Below are positions 24,409-35,701 of a stretch of 64,000 nucleotides of DNA, in pieces. The notes below the pieces were generated by a model. The model saw only the letters and a program-made list of their open reading frames with translations, had not been told where the DNA came from and did not search any database. Position numbers and translations under genes: made by a program. The stretch comes from Macrotis lagotis (lineage: Eukaryota; Chordata; Mammalia; Peramelemorphia; Peramelidae): contig NC_133662.1 of NCBI RefSeq assembly GCF_037893015.1, positions 272,836,444-272,900,443 on the forward strand, given 5' to 3'. Position 1 is the first letter of the stretch. Each line of letters opens with the position of its first letter.

Positions 24409-25214
24409 AGCCAAGATGGTGGCACAAAAGCATCAAACCAGTTGAACTCTCCTAACATTTCCCTCCAACCAACTTTAGGGTAACGCCTCACATCAAAGTG
24501 AAGCGGCAGTCAACAAAAGGTCGGAGCCAGACATTAAGGCAGCTAAAGAGGTTGGTGGAAGAGCGGGGGCCAGCGGCCGTCACAGCTCTGGGACCTGTCA
24601 GCCTCTATAAGCTGAGACAGTTAGGGGTTCAGACGGGGACCCTTTGCTGGCAGCGGGGCAACTGGTGCCCGACTGGCCCCTCTAGTGCCCAGAGATGAGT
24701 ACATATGGTCAGTCACAAGGGAACAAGGGTCCTGGTCACATTTCTAGGGCCAATAAGAAGGCTGGCATTGGGGGCTGCAGGCCCCAGAGCATGGACCAGG
24801 AGAGCAGTAACCACATCTCTCCCAGGATCACACCAAAAGCAAACCCCCAAAACTAGCAGCACAAAAACCCCGAAGTTTAGGACAGGGCGTCTCCGTTTCC
24901 AGGTCAGCAGAGGCCAACTTTAACATAAGAGTAGTCAAGGAAAAAGACCATTCCAAAAACTCCATGATGAAAAATGTTGCCTGTTTCCCAAGAGAGAATT
25001 GATGAACTCTGGAAATAAGCCACATTTCCTCACTTTCTTAACTTTTTTGCAAAATGGCTAATATGGAGATGTGTTTTGCATGATTTCACAGTATAATTAA
25101 CTGCTACCATAGTGTTTGCTTCCTCAGTGGGTAGGGGAGGAGGAGGAGGAGGAGGAGGAAGAAAATTGGGAACTCAAAACTTGAAAAAAAGGTTTAGAAT
25201 AAATAAAAATTCAA
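24409..25214 (+). repeat. Internally deleted L1: 5' region joined to 3' untranslated region
   Basis: The left part ('gaagccaagatggtggcaca', 'ccaaccaactttagggtaac', 'caacaaaaggtcgg') matches what I know of the start of marsupial L1 5' untranslated regions. The right part from about 24930 ('gatgaaaaatgttgcctgtt', 'atggctaatatggagatgtg', a GGA-rich stretch and A-rich end) is the L1 3' untranslated region. ORF1 and ORF2 are absent between them. The family of the left part is recalled rather than aligned. Confidence 0.6.
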
Positions 25215-27015
25215 GATGCTTATTTCCTTCAAGCCCTGAATGTAAATGTCTTGATGGCAGAAGGAGCTGCCCCCAGGGCTTAGCATGGTTCCTGGCCCTT
25301 CGAAGGAACAACACTGACTCCCCTCTTGCTTAGAGAATTAGGTCATTGTCTCTATTCTCACCTTTACTGTGTGACCCTGCTGCCCCCCTCAGGGTCAAAC
25401 CAGGGTTCCTTGCCTGCGCCCAGGGCTTGGCCACTGAAGAATGTATCTGGAATCATTGCCAATGTGCCCCCACTCTCGCTGGGACTCTTTGCCAGACCCA
25501 TCTGATGCAGGGTAGGGCAGAGGCCTGTGACCCCAGGGAGGAAGCTGGCCCCACCGGTGACCCAGGGCTTCTGGAGATGCGGCCACCCCCTTCTCCCACT
25601 GCATGCCCCTCCCTGGTGGAACCGATCGGGCAGACGCTGGGCTTGCCATTCCGAGGAACCGAGGGAAAGACCCACAGAAAACCAGGAGCAGAGATGTCAA
25701 AGGGCCCTCGGAAGCCTCTGAGTCACCGATGAGGAAACTGGGGCCCAGAGAGAGCCTGCCCAAAGCGACCCAGGGAGTGAGCAGCTGACAGGATTTGAAC
25801 CTGTGGCCTCTGCCTCCGGCTCTGTCCTCGACCCACTCTGGCTCTCCCCAGAAGATGACACCCGTAAAGCAGGAGTTGTGGAGCATCCACTCTGTGGCCA
25901 GGGGACCACTGCCCAGGTGAGCCTGGCCGGGAGGGCGAGCTGCCTCGTCCTCCCCGCAGCCTCCCCACAGCCCACCCCAGCTCCCTAACCATCTTCATAC
26001 TGCCCTGAGCATCCGGATCAAAAGAGAGTTCCCATGGAAACCAAGACTTCCCGTAAAGAAGCAGCTGGAGGTCAGCTCTGGATGGCGGGCCGCAGCTCTG
26101 TGGGTGCCCCTGCTTCCGGGGTCTCTCAGCCTCCTCTTCCTATGTTTAGTTATAAATCAAAGAAGCTTCCTCCGTCCTTCAGAGCCAAGGACCCTTCGTG
26201 GCCTCAGAGAGACTGACCTCATGCCCTCCGGACATCTGCATAGATACTCGCACTGGGTGGGCTTGGGCGCCACTGGGAACTCCAGCTCCTGGGAGCAGAG
26301 GAGCAGTGGAGGGGGAGTCTGGCGGTCCCATGGGAGCATCAGCCGTGTCTCCAGAAAACATAAAACCCCTCCAAGTCCCATGGTCTAGAGAAGCTCCCTA
26401 GTCATCCCACTCCTCATGTCAGGAAGAACCCAGGAGGGGCAGCAGGAAGCCATGGCCCGGGGAGGAGAGACTCCAACCACCAGTCATCACCCGTCAACAA
26501 GTGGTCCATCAAACCCATTCCATCTCTCTTTTCAATCCGGTGAGCCGTCCTGGAGACCCCAGGTCCCAGGGAGGAGCATTCGTGGGCATAGTCACCAACT
26601 GCCTCAGTATCTGTGTGACCTTGGACCAAGTCACCAGGCCCCTCTGGGCCTCAGGGTGGAACCCTGGCTCAATCCCCTCTTCCTGTGCCTCCATGGCAAA
26701 CAGAAGGTGGCCGTCACCCCAAGGGGACAAGCATTGGAAGAGATCCGGCCAACCCCCCATTGGGTCACACAGGGAGGGCAGGGGGTGGCATAAGTCCCTA
26801 GGGAAGTATCCAAAGAGAAAAGAGAAGAGCCCCCACCCCAGTCCAGAAGGGTCCCCTAACTCCAGGCTCTCTAAGCTTTCTGCTTTCCCAGAGCCTCTGT
26901 TGTTCCTTAAAGAAAAAAAGTGTAATTAAGATCTTCTTCCCCAGAGGAGGAGAGAAGTGTGACAAAGCTAATTACCACCATCCTAGGCAGGCAAGAACTG
27001 GGTCGGGCCCTACCT
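25215..27015. other. Unique intergenic DNA with old MIR pieces
   Basis: A minus-strand MIR lies at 25725-25855 ('gatgaggaaactggggccca', 'gacaggatttgaacctgtgg'). A plus-strand MIR-like piece lies at 26575-26680. An AT-rich patch lies at 26890-26985. No exon was recognised. Confidence 0.5.
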
Positions 27016-27019
27016 CAAG

Positions 27020-27190
27020 AGGTCCGAGTTCAAATCCAGCCTCTGACATTTATGACTTACCTCAGTTTCCTCAACTGTAAAATGGGGCCATATCAGGCCC
27101 CACTTGCCTGGGTTGTTGTGGGGACCCAATGAGAGAATCTGTATAAAGTGCCACCCTGCAGTAGGTGCCCCATAAATGCTCATTCCCTTC
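27020..27190 (+). repeat. MIR
   Basis: 'gttcaaatccagcctctgac', 'cctcagtttcctcaactgta' and 'gttgttgtggggacccaatg' through 'taggtgccccataaatgctc' cover most of MIR in the forward direction. Confidence 0.85.
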
Positions 27191-27414
27191 CCTTCCCCAC
27201 CTAGGAAATGTCTGCAGCCTCATTCCATTCACCACTATTCTTAGTGAACCACGTTGCGCAAGACGGCAGGAGGGAAAGAGAGTGAAGAGAGAGAGACAGA
27301 CGAACAGAAAGTGGCAGAGGGGGCCGGGGCGAGAAAAGAGGGGGAGGAAGAGGAGGTGCAGAAAGGCTCAGCTGCCCAATCCAGGGGCAGGCAGGAAGGC
27401 CTCTCCTCAGGTCT

Positions 27415-27885
27415 CCTCTACCCAGCTGTCCCCTCAGCCTCTGATCCTGCTGACCAGCCCCCTTCCTGGACACTTGGTCTGCCTTAACCTCTGGGGCTTC
27501 TTCTTCCCAGTGTCCTTGGCAGGATCTTCACCTCTATCTGGTCATGAATTGTGGCCATCTCCTAAAGCCTGTCTCTGCCCCTTCTGTCTCTCCTCTAACC
27601 TCTCTGCCTGGTGGGCTTCTGTGGCTTCCTTGACTATCTATGATGATGCCACCCAAATCTGAGTCAATCCAGCCCCTGCTCTCTTCTGAGGTCCCATCCC
27701 CCAATCACTCCTGTCTACTCCTGGGGGTTCTCTGGGCATCTCAAACTGCAAGGTCCTGCCCCCAAAGGACCCCCTAGCAATGAACCAGCTTCCTGCATCT
27801 GTCTCATTCCTTTCCTCCGACTGTCCCACCACCAATTCCATATAGATCCCAGAGACGCTCAAGGAGACAGCAGGGATAGGTGGCA
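27415..27885 (+). repeat. L2 fragment (reverse-transcriptase part)
   Basis: 'gactatctatgatgatgcca', 'cccaaatctgagtcaatcc' and 'gggcatctcaaactgcaagg' match the L2 segment with the D-D catalytic box and the following GHL-type region in forward orientation. No intact frame remains. Confidence 0.65.
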
Positions 27886-28189
27886 TATTTAGCCAGAGAA
27901 GCCTGGCACAGGTTGGTTGGTGCCCACCTCTCAGGAAGTTCCTTTGAGAGAAGTCAATGGGGCCTCATCAATCCCCCAACACCCCCTTTGTGGTAGGCAG
28001 CAGATACCTCAAGGCAGCTACTTTCCAGCTACTTTCTTTGACTTCTTTCAATGAATCTCAGAGGGTCTGGGGTGGGGAGGCAGACCTCAGAGAGTGACAG
28101 GGCCAGGCTTCCTACCTCCTGCATCTCCAGAAGGTGGGAAACCTGGGGCCCACTCAAAGCCCTCTTCCTGCACAGGTGCCCAATCTATT
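27886..28189. other. Unique intergenic DNA
   Basis: Nothing recognisable. Confidence 0.4.
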
Positions 28190-28315
28190 TTAGAACAACC
28201 ATAGCCATTCCTTCAAGTACACCAAAAGCTGTCCAAACCTCCCCCCACCCCCATCTGTCCTCTGGGGCCAAGCAGAAAAGTCTGACCCCCTTCAGCAGCC
28301 CTTCTCAAGGCAGAT
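28190..28315 (+). repeat. CR1/L3-type LINE fragment
   Basis: 'catctgtcctctggggccaa', 'gcagaaaagtctgacccc' and 'cagcccttctcaagg' follow the familiar CR1/L3 3'-region wording. The orientation relative to the element is uncertain. Confidence 0.45.
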
Positions 28316-30405
28316 GCATGGGCAGATAGAGGCTGAACAAAATGGCATCATCCAAGACCCAAGAATCTTTGCTTCTGACACACGGCGGCCACTTATTTCC
28401 AAGCTTCCTTTGCCTGGCGTCTCCTTTCTGGACCTTCCCATGCTTCTGTCCTAGGCATTGCTCCCTTGGGTGAGGAAAACAGGTGACTCCGCCAACTGAC
28501 TGTTGCACCCGGGACTCATCTTGCATCCAGGCCCGTCACTCTACCCTCTGTACCCCTTAGGCCCAGCCAAACCTTCCCTTACTGAGATCTCCCATCCTTG
28601 ACAGCCCTTTAACCTGATCTGTCCCTTCCTTTTGTCAGTCATGTCCAAGTGAGGCTCGTTCCCTCCCAAGGAGCTGATGGATTGTCCTGAGACCCCAATA
28701 GCCTTCCGTCCTGCCCACTTGGGTATTGTCCAGCAAGAAGCTGGGGCTTCCCCCAAGGGATCAGAATAAGGGAGCAACCTCAAGACTCCTGTCCTCACGG
28801 ATGACAAAAGTGAGGCTTGGCGGGAGGCCTAGCCAAGGTCAAGGAGGTGATGGGGCAGGGATCTGGACCAGTCACCTTCCTGTGTTCCTTTGCCAGGCTG
28901 GCTGTTCTCAGTGTGGGGTGGCGGGGATTCCACCTAGAGTGAGGAGGTAGAACACAAAGTCTCAAGGAGACTCTACAGCCAAGAGAAAACTGGGAAGATT
29001 CACATCCAGAGCCAAGTTTAGCCTCTAAATATCCTTAATCCTAATCTATTTTACTGAGGTTCTGGTAGCTCAGGCTTGGGGCTGTTGTGACTTGTTTTAG
29101 TCAGATTTGGAGAAATGAAGCCCCCAGTGTTTGTGGATGCTGGGGAGAGGGGAAGGGAATAAGCACTCATTAGGCCCCAATGGTGAGCCCTCATCTCATT
29201 TGCTCCCACAGCGTTGGTTCGGGGCCCCCCAGTGGGCCACCATGTTGGCACAGAGGTTCAATTTCCACGTGTGTTAAGACCCAGAGTGTGACAAACACGT
29301 GGTGTGGGCACAGCCTGCTGCACATCTGGGGGCCCCCAGGTCCCTCCTAGATCCTCCAGCCCTCTGTGGCCTCCCTCTGCCCCTACTCTCTAGCTGGCAC
29401 CTCAGAAGCCATTGGAGGGGTCCCCCCTCTTCTCCCCATGTCCTCATCTCTCAGACATGATGCCTCACTCCCCATTCTGTATCGGTTTCCCATCCACCTC
29501 AAGGACCCCATCTCTCTGGGCTTACCCCCCTACTGTCAAGTGAAAGGTCCCTCCCACCTCTGAAAGGACTGAAGCAGGAAAAGGGGGACCCTGCCCCCCA
29601 ACATGGCCCTCAGCCCAAGTCCACTGGGTCTCCTCCCCAAGTCTCCACCATCGACTGACCCTTTGCTGGGTCAGACAGGTTCATTCTAGTCCTTGGACTC
29701 CTAGGATTTGCTGCAAGCAGGGCCTAGGACCTCCATGCAGTGTGTGGGAAAAGCTTGGGGGTGGATGGCAGATAGCCACACTAATCCCTGTCCGCATTAT
29801 TCATCCACAGAGTAGCCAAGGCTCCAGAGCTTCACCGCGTCCATGTCCTCTGGTGCCCACAGCCCTGACCAGGGGGTGAGGGCCCCCAGGTCACGTGATG
29901 GAATTCCAAGACCGCTCGTTTCCTGTTCCCTGGGCTTGGAGTTTCCCCCAAACCTCTCCCCGACTGGGCAGACTGGTCACTGGCTCTGGGTGACCTCAAG
30001 CCAATCTCTTCAGCCTGCCTCAGTGTCCTCTTCATCCCTTCTAGCTGGGGAGCTGGGGAGGGCACATGGGCCCTGAGTGGGGGCAGGGGGAGGAGGAAGA
30101 GGCCAGAAATAAAGTCCAGCCCAGGGCAATCCCTGGGGAAGAGGGATTTCTGGGGCCAGGGTTGGGGGGGGATCTGCCCAGCAGATTCTGGGAGGGCCCC
30201 ATTACCTTCAGGAGTCCCCCACCCCTTCCCCAACTCTCTCCTCATTGCACTTCTCTCCCTCCTTCCCTCTCTCCTCTGCATGTTTTTCTCCCTTCTTGCC
30301 CTGTCTTTCCTCCCTCCGTCTCTCCTCTATGTCCATCTGTCTCTCCTCCTTCCTCCTGTCCCACTCTCTTCCCTCTCTCTCACTCCCAGGGCCGCCGGCT
30401 CCTCT
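28316..30405. other. Unique GC-rich intergenic DNA
   Basis: No exon was recognised. A CT-rich stretch lies at 30225-30400. Confidence 0.4.
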
Positions 30406-30409
30406 CCTC

Positions 30410-30905
30410 TGTTCAGAAATCTTCAGTGATTCCTCATGATTCTTCCCCTCTGGTCAGTTTCTAGGCCTGGCCCCCCACTTCCCTTCCCAGCCTTACCTCA
30501 CCCCACCCCCCTTTCCAGACCTCCTACCCCCACACCGGCCTGGCCTCACTGCCCTGAGCCTGAACCCCATTTCCTGCCCCTGGGACTCTCCATTGTTCTC
30601 CAGGCCCAGAATAATTCTCTCCTCCACCCGTTTCCTCCCATTGAAGGCCTCCCCAGGCCCGAGGTCCCCCTGGATCCCTCCGGTGTCACATCCTCAGCCC
30701 TTTGTCTCTGCCCTCATCCATCTCCTGCCTCCCAGCTGCCCTGCTGCCCCTGCAGACTGGCCTTCCCTCTCTGGACTTCCGCCATCCCTCTCATCCAGAG
30801 CCCGAGTGGCCCCCCAAGCTCAGACCTGGGCCCCATCTCTCTGACCTACTCAGCTCTGTGCCATATTGACAGAAATCACCTGGCACCTCCAGCCCCCACC
30901 TCTTC
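30410..30905 (+). repeat. Probable L2 fragment
   Basis: 'cttcagtgattcctcatgat' and 'ttctaggcctggcccccc' begin the L2 region, followed by pyrimidine-rich L2-like blocks. Very diverged; the long plus frames here are not genes. Confidence 0.45.
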
Positions 30906-31479
30906 CTGAGCCCCCAACTCACAAGGACCCCTCCCTCTTGTGGACAATGCAGTGCTTCACGGCCCACCCAAGGGCCTGGAACAGGTGGGGGTGCTGAAGG
31001 ATGCTCTTGGGCTACTTCAGTGGGTTTGCACAAGGCCAAATGAGATGTGGGGGACCAACACCCCAACACTTTCCTGATACTCCAGCAACCAACCCCCATC
31101 CCCTCAGCAGCGGGTAATCTGTCACACATACAGCCAAAAACACAGACACCCCTGAGGGTTCAGTCTGGCCCCTCCTCCTGCTCCCCCATGGCCCCTCCTG
31201 ACACAGGGCAGGGACAGAACTCAACACCACTGATGCTCGATCCTCAGTCTCTGGGAGACTGGCCTAAGACACTCTACTTCAGCCTGGGTTTCCTGGTCTG
31301 CAGGAGGGGAAGGACCCACCCCGGGGCTCCCAGACAGGGTGGGGCCCTCAGCACTGACCAGGGACTTCAGCCTCCACAGAAGGGCTGCTGTCTATCTCTG
31401 AGGATAGCTCCCTCCATTCTGGGAGAGCCCTGATGGCCATCTCAGAAGGTCAGCTTCACAATGGCCCCAGCAATGTCAT
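30906..31479. other. Unique intergenic DNA
   Basis: Nothing recognisable. Confidence 0.4.
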
Positions 31480-31810
31480 GCAAAGGGGGGGGGGGAGGAT
31501 GAGCATTGCATCCTTAAATGAATAACCAAAGTTGATCTCAAAGAAACCATAAAAAAAGGCTTACCTCCTTCTCTGCAGAGGTGAACGCCTATGGGTATGG
31601 AATACTACATACACAGTCAAACTCTGTTAATGTGTTAATGTCCTGACTTAACCTTTTCCCTCCTGTTTCTTTTTAATTCTTTTTTACAATGGGGAGGGGA
31701 CAGGGGGAGGAATTTGCTAAGTGGAGAGAGAGAGGGCAGAATAGCAAGAATATAATCAGAAATGAAAGTAATATTAAAAACAAGATTTACTGAAATTTAA
31801 AATTGACTCT
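31480..31810 (+). repeat. L1-type 3' untranslated region
   Basis: 'taccaaagttgatctcaaag'-like wording, 'tacctccttctctgcagagg', a T-rich block, 'ggggaggggacagggggagg' and an A-rich end match a second marsupial L1 3'-end type. Diverged. Confidence 0.55.
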
Positions 31811-32029
31811 CCTAGAGGTCTGAGTATGTACCTCCCCACTCCCCACTCCCCCTGGTCCAGGTCACCTTGTCCATTGCTCCCTTGGAGGGAGGGAAGGAGC
31901 CAATCAATCCAGAAATGCTACCCCCAGCATCTCCTTACCCAGATCAGGCCATTCTCATGGGGAAAGAGGGAGTACTAGGGGAATCCCAAACCTCCGCAAA
32001 CTGATGTCTGATATGATTAATCATCAATA

Positions 32030-32098
32030 AACATTTATTAAGCACCTACTGAGTGCTGTGCTAAGCAGTAAGACAAGAGAAAGGAATGAAAGGCAAAA
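32030..32098 (-). repeat. L2 3' end
   Basis: 'caataaacatttattaagca', 'cctactgagtgctgtgctaa' is the complement of the L2/MIR 3' terminus. Fairly well preserved but short. Confidence 0.75.
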
Positions 32099-32099
32099 A

Positions 32100-33360
32100 G
32101 CTAGCTGTTTGTGGATAGAAAACCATAGGGAATCAGCAAAGATTCTAAACAATTCAATTAATGGCTTCAGTAACACTGCAGATTATAAAATAAACGCTCA
32201 AAAATCAACATAATTGCATTTTAATAATAACAAAAAAACGCAAGAAGTAATAATAGAAAGGGAAAGCTCATTCCATATAATTACAAAATGCATAAGATAT
32301 CTGGGGACTGATCTCCCCCAGCACACAAAAGACCTATATAGATTCAGTTATAAAGCATTTCTTAAGGAATGAAAGAAAAATCTAAATTGCTGAAGGAACA
32401 TTAAGTGGTCATGGGTAGAAGATAGCAATATAATAAAAGTGACAGGACTACCAAGATTAGTTTATACTTTTACTCATACATCAATCAAATTACTAAAGGA
32501 ATACATGATAGAATCTGACAAAATAATTACAAAATTCATTTGGAAAAACAAGTTGTGGATTAGTAAGGAAAATGTAGAAAAGAATAGGCATGAGCAAGGA
32601 ATAGCTCTTCAGATCTCAGGCAACAAAACCATCAAGTTTTGGTGAAAGAACAGAGAGACTGATCTAGAACAGACCAGACAAGGGAGAAGCAGAACTAGAA
32701 CTCAATAGCTTAGTGTTTGTTTGATAAAATTACAAAAACATAAATTACTGAGGGAAGAAGTCCTTATTTGCTAAGAACTGATGGGAAAAGAGTCTGGCAG
32801 AAATGAAGCTCAAACCAAGACCTCACACCAGACAGACACTACACGCCACAGAACCTTCTACCATGGAAATGTGACCTTACTATTAAAAGAAATGAGAAGA
32901 GAAGCAGATCAAGCACCTCTCACTGCTATGGGAGTTAGGGAGGAGATACATTCCTAACCAAAAAAAAGGATGGAGGAAATTACAAAAGAGAAATAGATAA
33001 CTATAATTATTTCAAACTGAAGTGTTCACACAGACAACATTAATACACCTAGGAAAAGGGAAACAGTGTCTTAGGTAAAAGTTTGGTATCCAAGTTGCAT
33101 AAACAAGCAGAAACACACACACACAAACATAGATATATGTATATAAATATCAAAAGAATTGCAGAGGATTAACAAGCATATAAAAGGATGCTCCACAACA
33201 CTAGCAAGAGAAATGCAAATCAAAACAATCCTCATTTCTCCTGCAAATAGCAAAGGTGGCAAGTCATTGATAAGCACACTGGTACCCTGTTGGTGGAGCT
33301 GTGAATGAGAGTAGCCATTTTGAAACTGTGCAAATAAAGTGATAAAAATGGTCACGTTTT
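32100..33360 (+). repeat. Diverged L1 ORF2 (reverse transcriptase to C-terminus)
   Basis: In order along the plus strand: the region after the catalytic Asp box ('ctctag'-like ENP equivalent, then SKDSKQFN), the NIIAF/SKRI equivalent, then RLVYTF..IIT KFIWKNK, which matches human L1 ..IYRF..TLKFIWN. Further on, EMQIKTILIS and LVPCWWSCE match EMQIKTTMRY and LLHCWWDCK. There are many stops. It is a long-dead copy. Confidence 0.8.
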
Positions 33361-33821
33361 TTGCCTCAGAAGTTGGAGAACAGGGTTTGACTGTTGACAA
33401 CTGGGAGTTCAGGACTACTAGGATAGAAAGGCAAGGGAAGGGAGGGGAGGGAAGGAAGTAAAACTTGGTGGGAGTTTGCTCATCACTGACTGAATTCAGG
33501 TGAATTACCAACTGCCCGTTGGTCCCCTGTGCAGTCCTCTTTAGGCATCAGGCAGCTCAACCCCTTTACCCAAAGGCAGGCCAAGGGAAGAGGGAGTAGA
33601 ATAAATGTTTGTTGACTGATGCTGTAGGGTGACCAGAGAAAGGCAGCCAGGATGGTTCCCACCATGTTTCATGTGATGAAGCTGTAGGTGACAAAGAGAG
33701 CAAGAAAGAGACAAAGAGAGTGGGCATGAGCAGCATATGCTTCCAATGCTACGTGAAAGAAGTAGTGTAAGGGATCTGGTTCAGGAAATGTCTGAATGGG
33801 AAAGGAAGTGGCTCAACCAGA

Positions 33822-33826
33822 GGGAC

Positions 33827-33873
<47 letters not shown>

Positions 33874-34028
33874 CAAGAGGGACAGAGAGACAGAAATAAG
33901 AAAGGGACAGAAAGAGATCTGAGAGGGACGGATACAAAGAGAGAGAGGCAGAGACAGAGAGAAACAGAGAAACAGAGAGAGAAGAGAGGAGGGAGAGAGA
34001 CAGAGACAGACAGAGGGGCAGAGTGAAA
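33822..34028 (+). repeat. (GA)n / GACAGA purine-rich microsatellite
   Basis: About 200 bp almost entirely purine plus C in GACAGA units. It yields Arg-Glu repeats on plus and Ser-Leu repeats on minus, none of them genes. Confidence 0.95.
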
Positions 34029-34029
34029 A

Positions 34030-35008
34030 AAAGTCCACATACAGGCCTTGATCACAAGATCTCAAGGACCTATGACCTTGTTTTTTTGGTTGGTTTGTTC
34101 TCACACTGACAACAGTACTTCACCCTAATTGGTTTCCTTTGCAATCTCATGCCTTATGTCTTAAACAAATAGAAACATGGTTCTGAAAGTTCCTCAGTCT
34201 CCCTGCTTAAGGAAGGTCTGATCCAAGGGGTGAAGGGTCCCTCCCCTGTCCCCAAGGCACTTCCTGTGAAGGGTCTGAGCCCTGCCCCCATGCCCACCCT
34301 ACCCAACCGTGGAACTGCTCCAGGAGTCACTGGGCATTCTAGCTGCAACAACCAGGACATCCCAAGTCTATCTCTACCCACCACCCCACCCTGCCTACTT
34401 TTTCTTCAAGAGAGCAATCAAAAGCTCCTTCATTAGAGGTTTCGGAGATGTGGCCACACTTTGGGGGAAATGCTGGGGTACGGTGGCTGAAGTGCCCCCC
34501 CCAATCTTCACATGAGCCACCTCCCAAATCCTCCAAGCCCCAGTGGAGACACTGGCTAAGGAAATCACTGACATTCTCTCCTCCAAAACTGTATCTTCCT
34601 CAGCTCCAATACTGATGCAAGGTTGCCTGCCTAACAGAGGGGAAAGAAGGACAAGGGGTCATTTTTAGGTTATGGAGAATCTGAGGGAAAATTGAGGAAA
34701 TGTGGATGAGAAAATAGAGGCAGCAATCTGCACCCAAGGAAAGGCCAGCACCATGCCTAAGCTCACACATTTGCCACACCACAGCAGAGCTTTGGGAAAG
34801 AAAGGCTTGGGCTGGAAAAGCTTCAGAGAGCACTGAGCACTCCCCAAGGATGGCTGGTTGGCAACACAGCCAGGGAGCGGGGGTGGGGGGGAGGATGGAC
34901 ACCAGGAAGCTCTTCCCAGACCCTCCCTAGTTTAAGGAGGAAATTGTGCTCATCATTTCCCATCCTGCGGCTCTCCTGGACCTCGGCATCTCACAAAATT
35001 CATTAATA
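34030..35008. other. Unique intergenic DNA
   Basis: No exon or repeat was recognised. Confidence 0.4.
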
Positions 35009-35010
35009 AT

Positions 35011-35301
35011 AATGTTTGTCCTTCATTCTGGAAGAAGACCAAGACATCAGGGAGGTGATACCATGACAAGCATGTGAACTGGATTGAGGAAGAGATGTAC
35101 TCCTCCAAAGTCATCTGGGCCCAGTGGACAGATATGAAAATCGGATGACTGAAGATGGTCCTAGATATGAGGTAATCGGGGTTAAGTGACTTGGCCAAGG
35201 TCACACAGCTAGTAAGAGTCAAAAGTCTGAGGTGGCATTGGAACTCCTATCCTCCTGACTCCAAGGCCAGGGCTCTATCCACTGCACCACCTAGTTGCTC
35301 T
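35011..35301 (-). repeat. Long-tailed marsupial tRNA-derived SINE
   Basis: From the right, the minus strand reads GAGCAACTAGGTGGTGCAGT, the A/B boxes, the GTGTGACCTTGGCCAAGTCA block and the long 3' part. It finishes at 'atgtttgtccttcattctgg' on the plus strand. Near full length. Confidence 0.9.
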
Positions 35302-35539
35302 CAAAATCCCTTATTCTGCAAGAGGAAATCAGTTCCTCTGCATCTCTAGTCCCAGCAGACTGACTCCGATCTCCCCCTGGCCCCTATCCATTAACTTATG
35401 AGTGTAGGAGGCAGGCACTTTCTTTTTATCTCCAGGGTTTGGTAACAAAAGGGGGCTTAATGAATGCTTCTTGAGTTGGATGGATGGGAGGTAGCTGCTG
35501 CAAAAAAAGGGCTGGATCTTTGGCAGAAGCTAGTAATTT

Positions 35540-35700
35540 CAAACCCAGCCTGGCAGTTACTGGCAGGGTCCTGGGCCAGTCCTTTACTATTGCCTGCCTC
35601 AGTCTGCTCATCTGTAACCTGGGATAACTGTGCTGACCCCCCCCCCCAGTTTTTGTGAGGCTCGGGGGGGGGGGGAGATATCTAAGTGTTAGCCATGGTT
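35540..35700 (+). repeat. MIR with expanded C and G runs
   Basis: 'ctcagtctgctcatctgtaa' and 'cctgggataactgtgctgac' are forward MIR, followed by 'tttttgtgaggctc' and 'tatctaagtgttagccatgg'. The two places where MIR normally has a few C and G bases now hold C11 and G12. Confidence 0.75.
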
Positions 35701-35701
35701 A

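Noticed and set aside
32439-32645. 68-codon plus frame
   Set aside because: It is a fragment of L1 ORF2 (IITKFIWKNK region) in a dead copy.
33737-34104. Arg-Glu and Ser-Leu repeat frames
   Set aside because: They are translations of the GA/GACAGA microsatellite.
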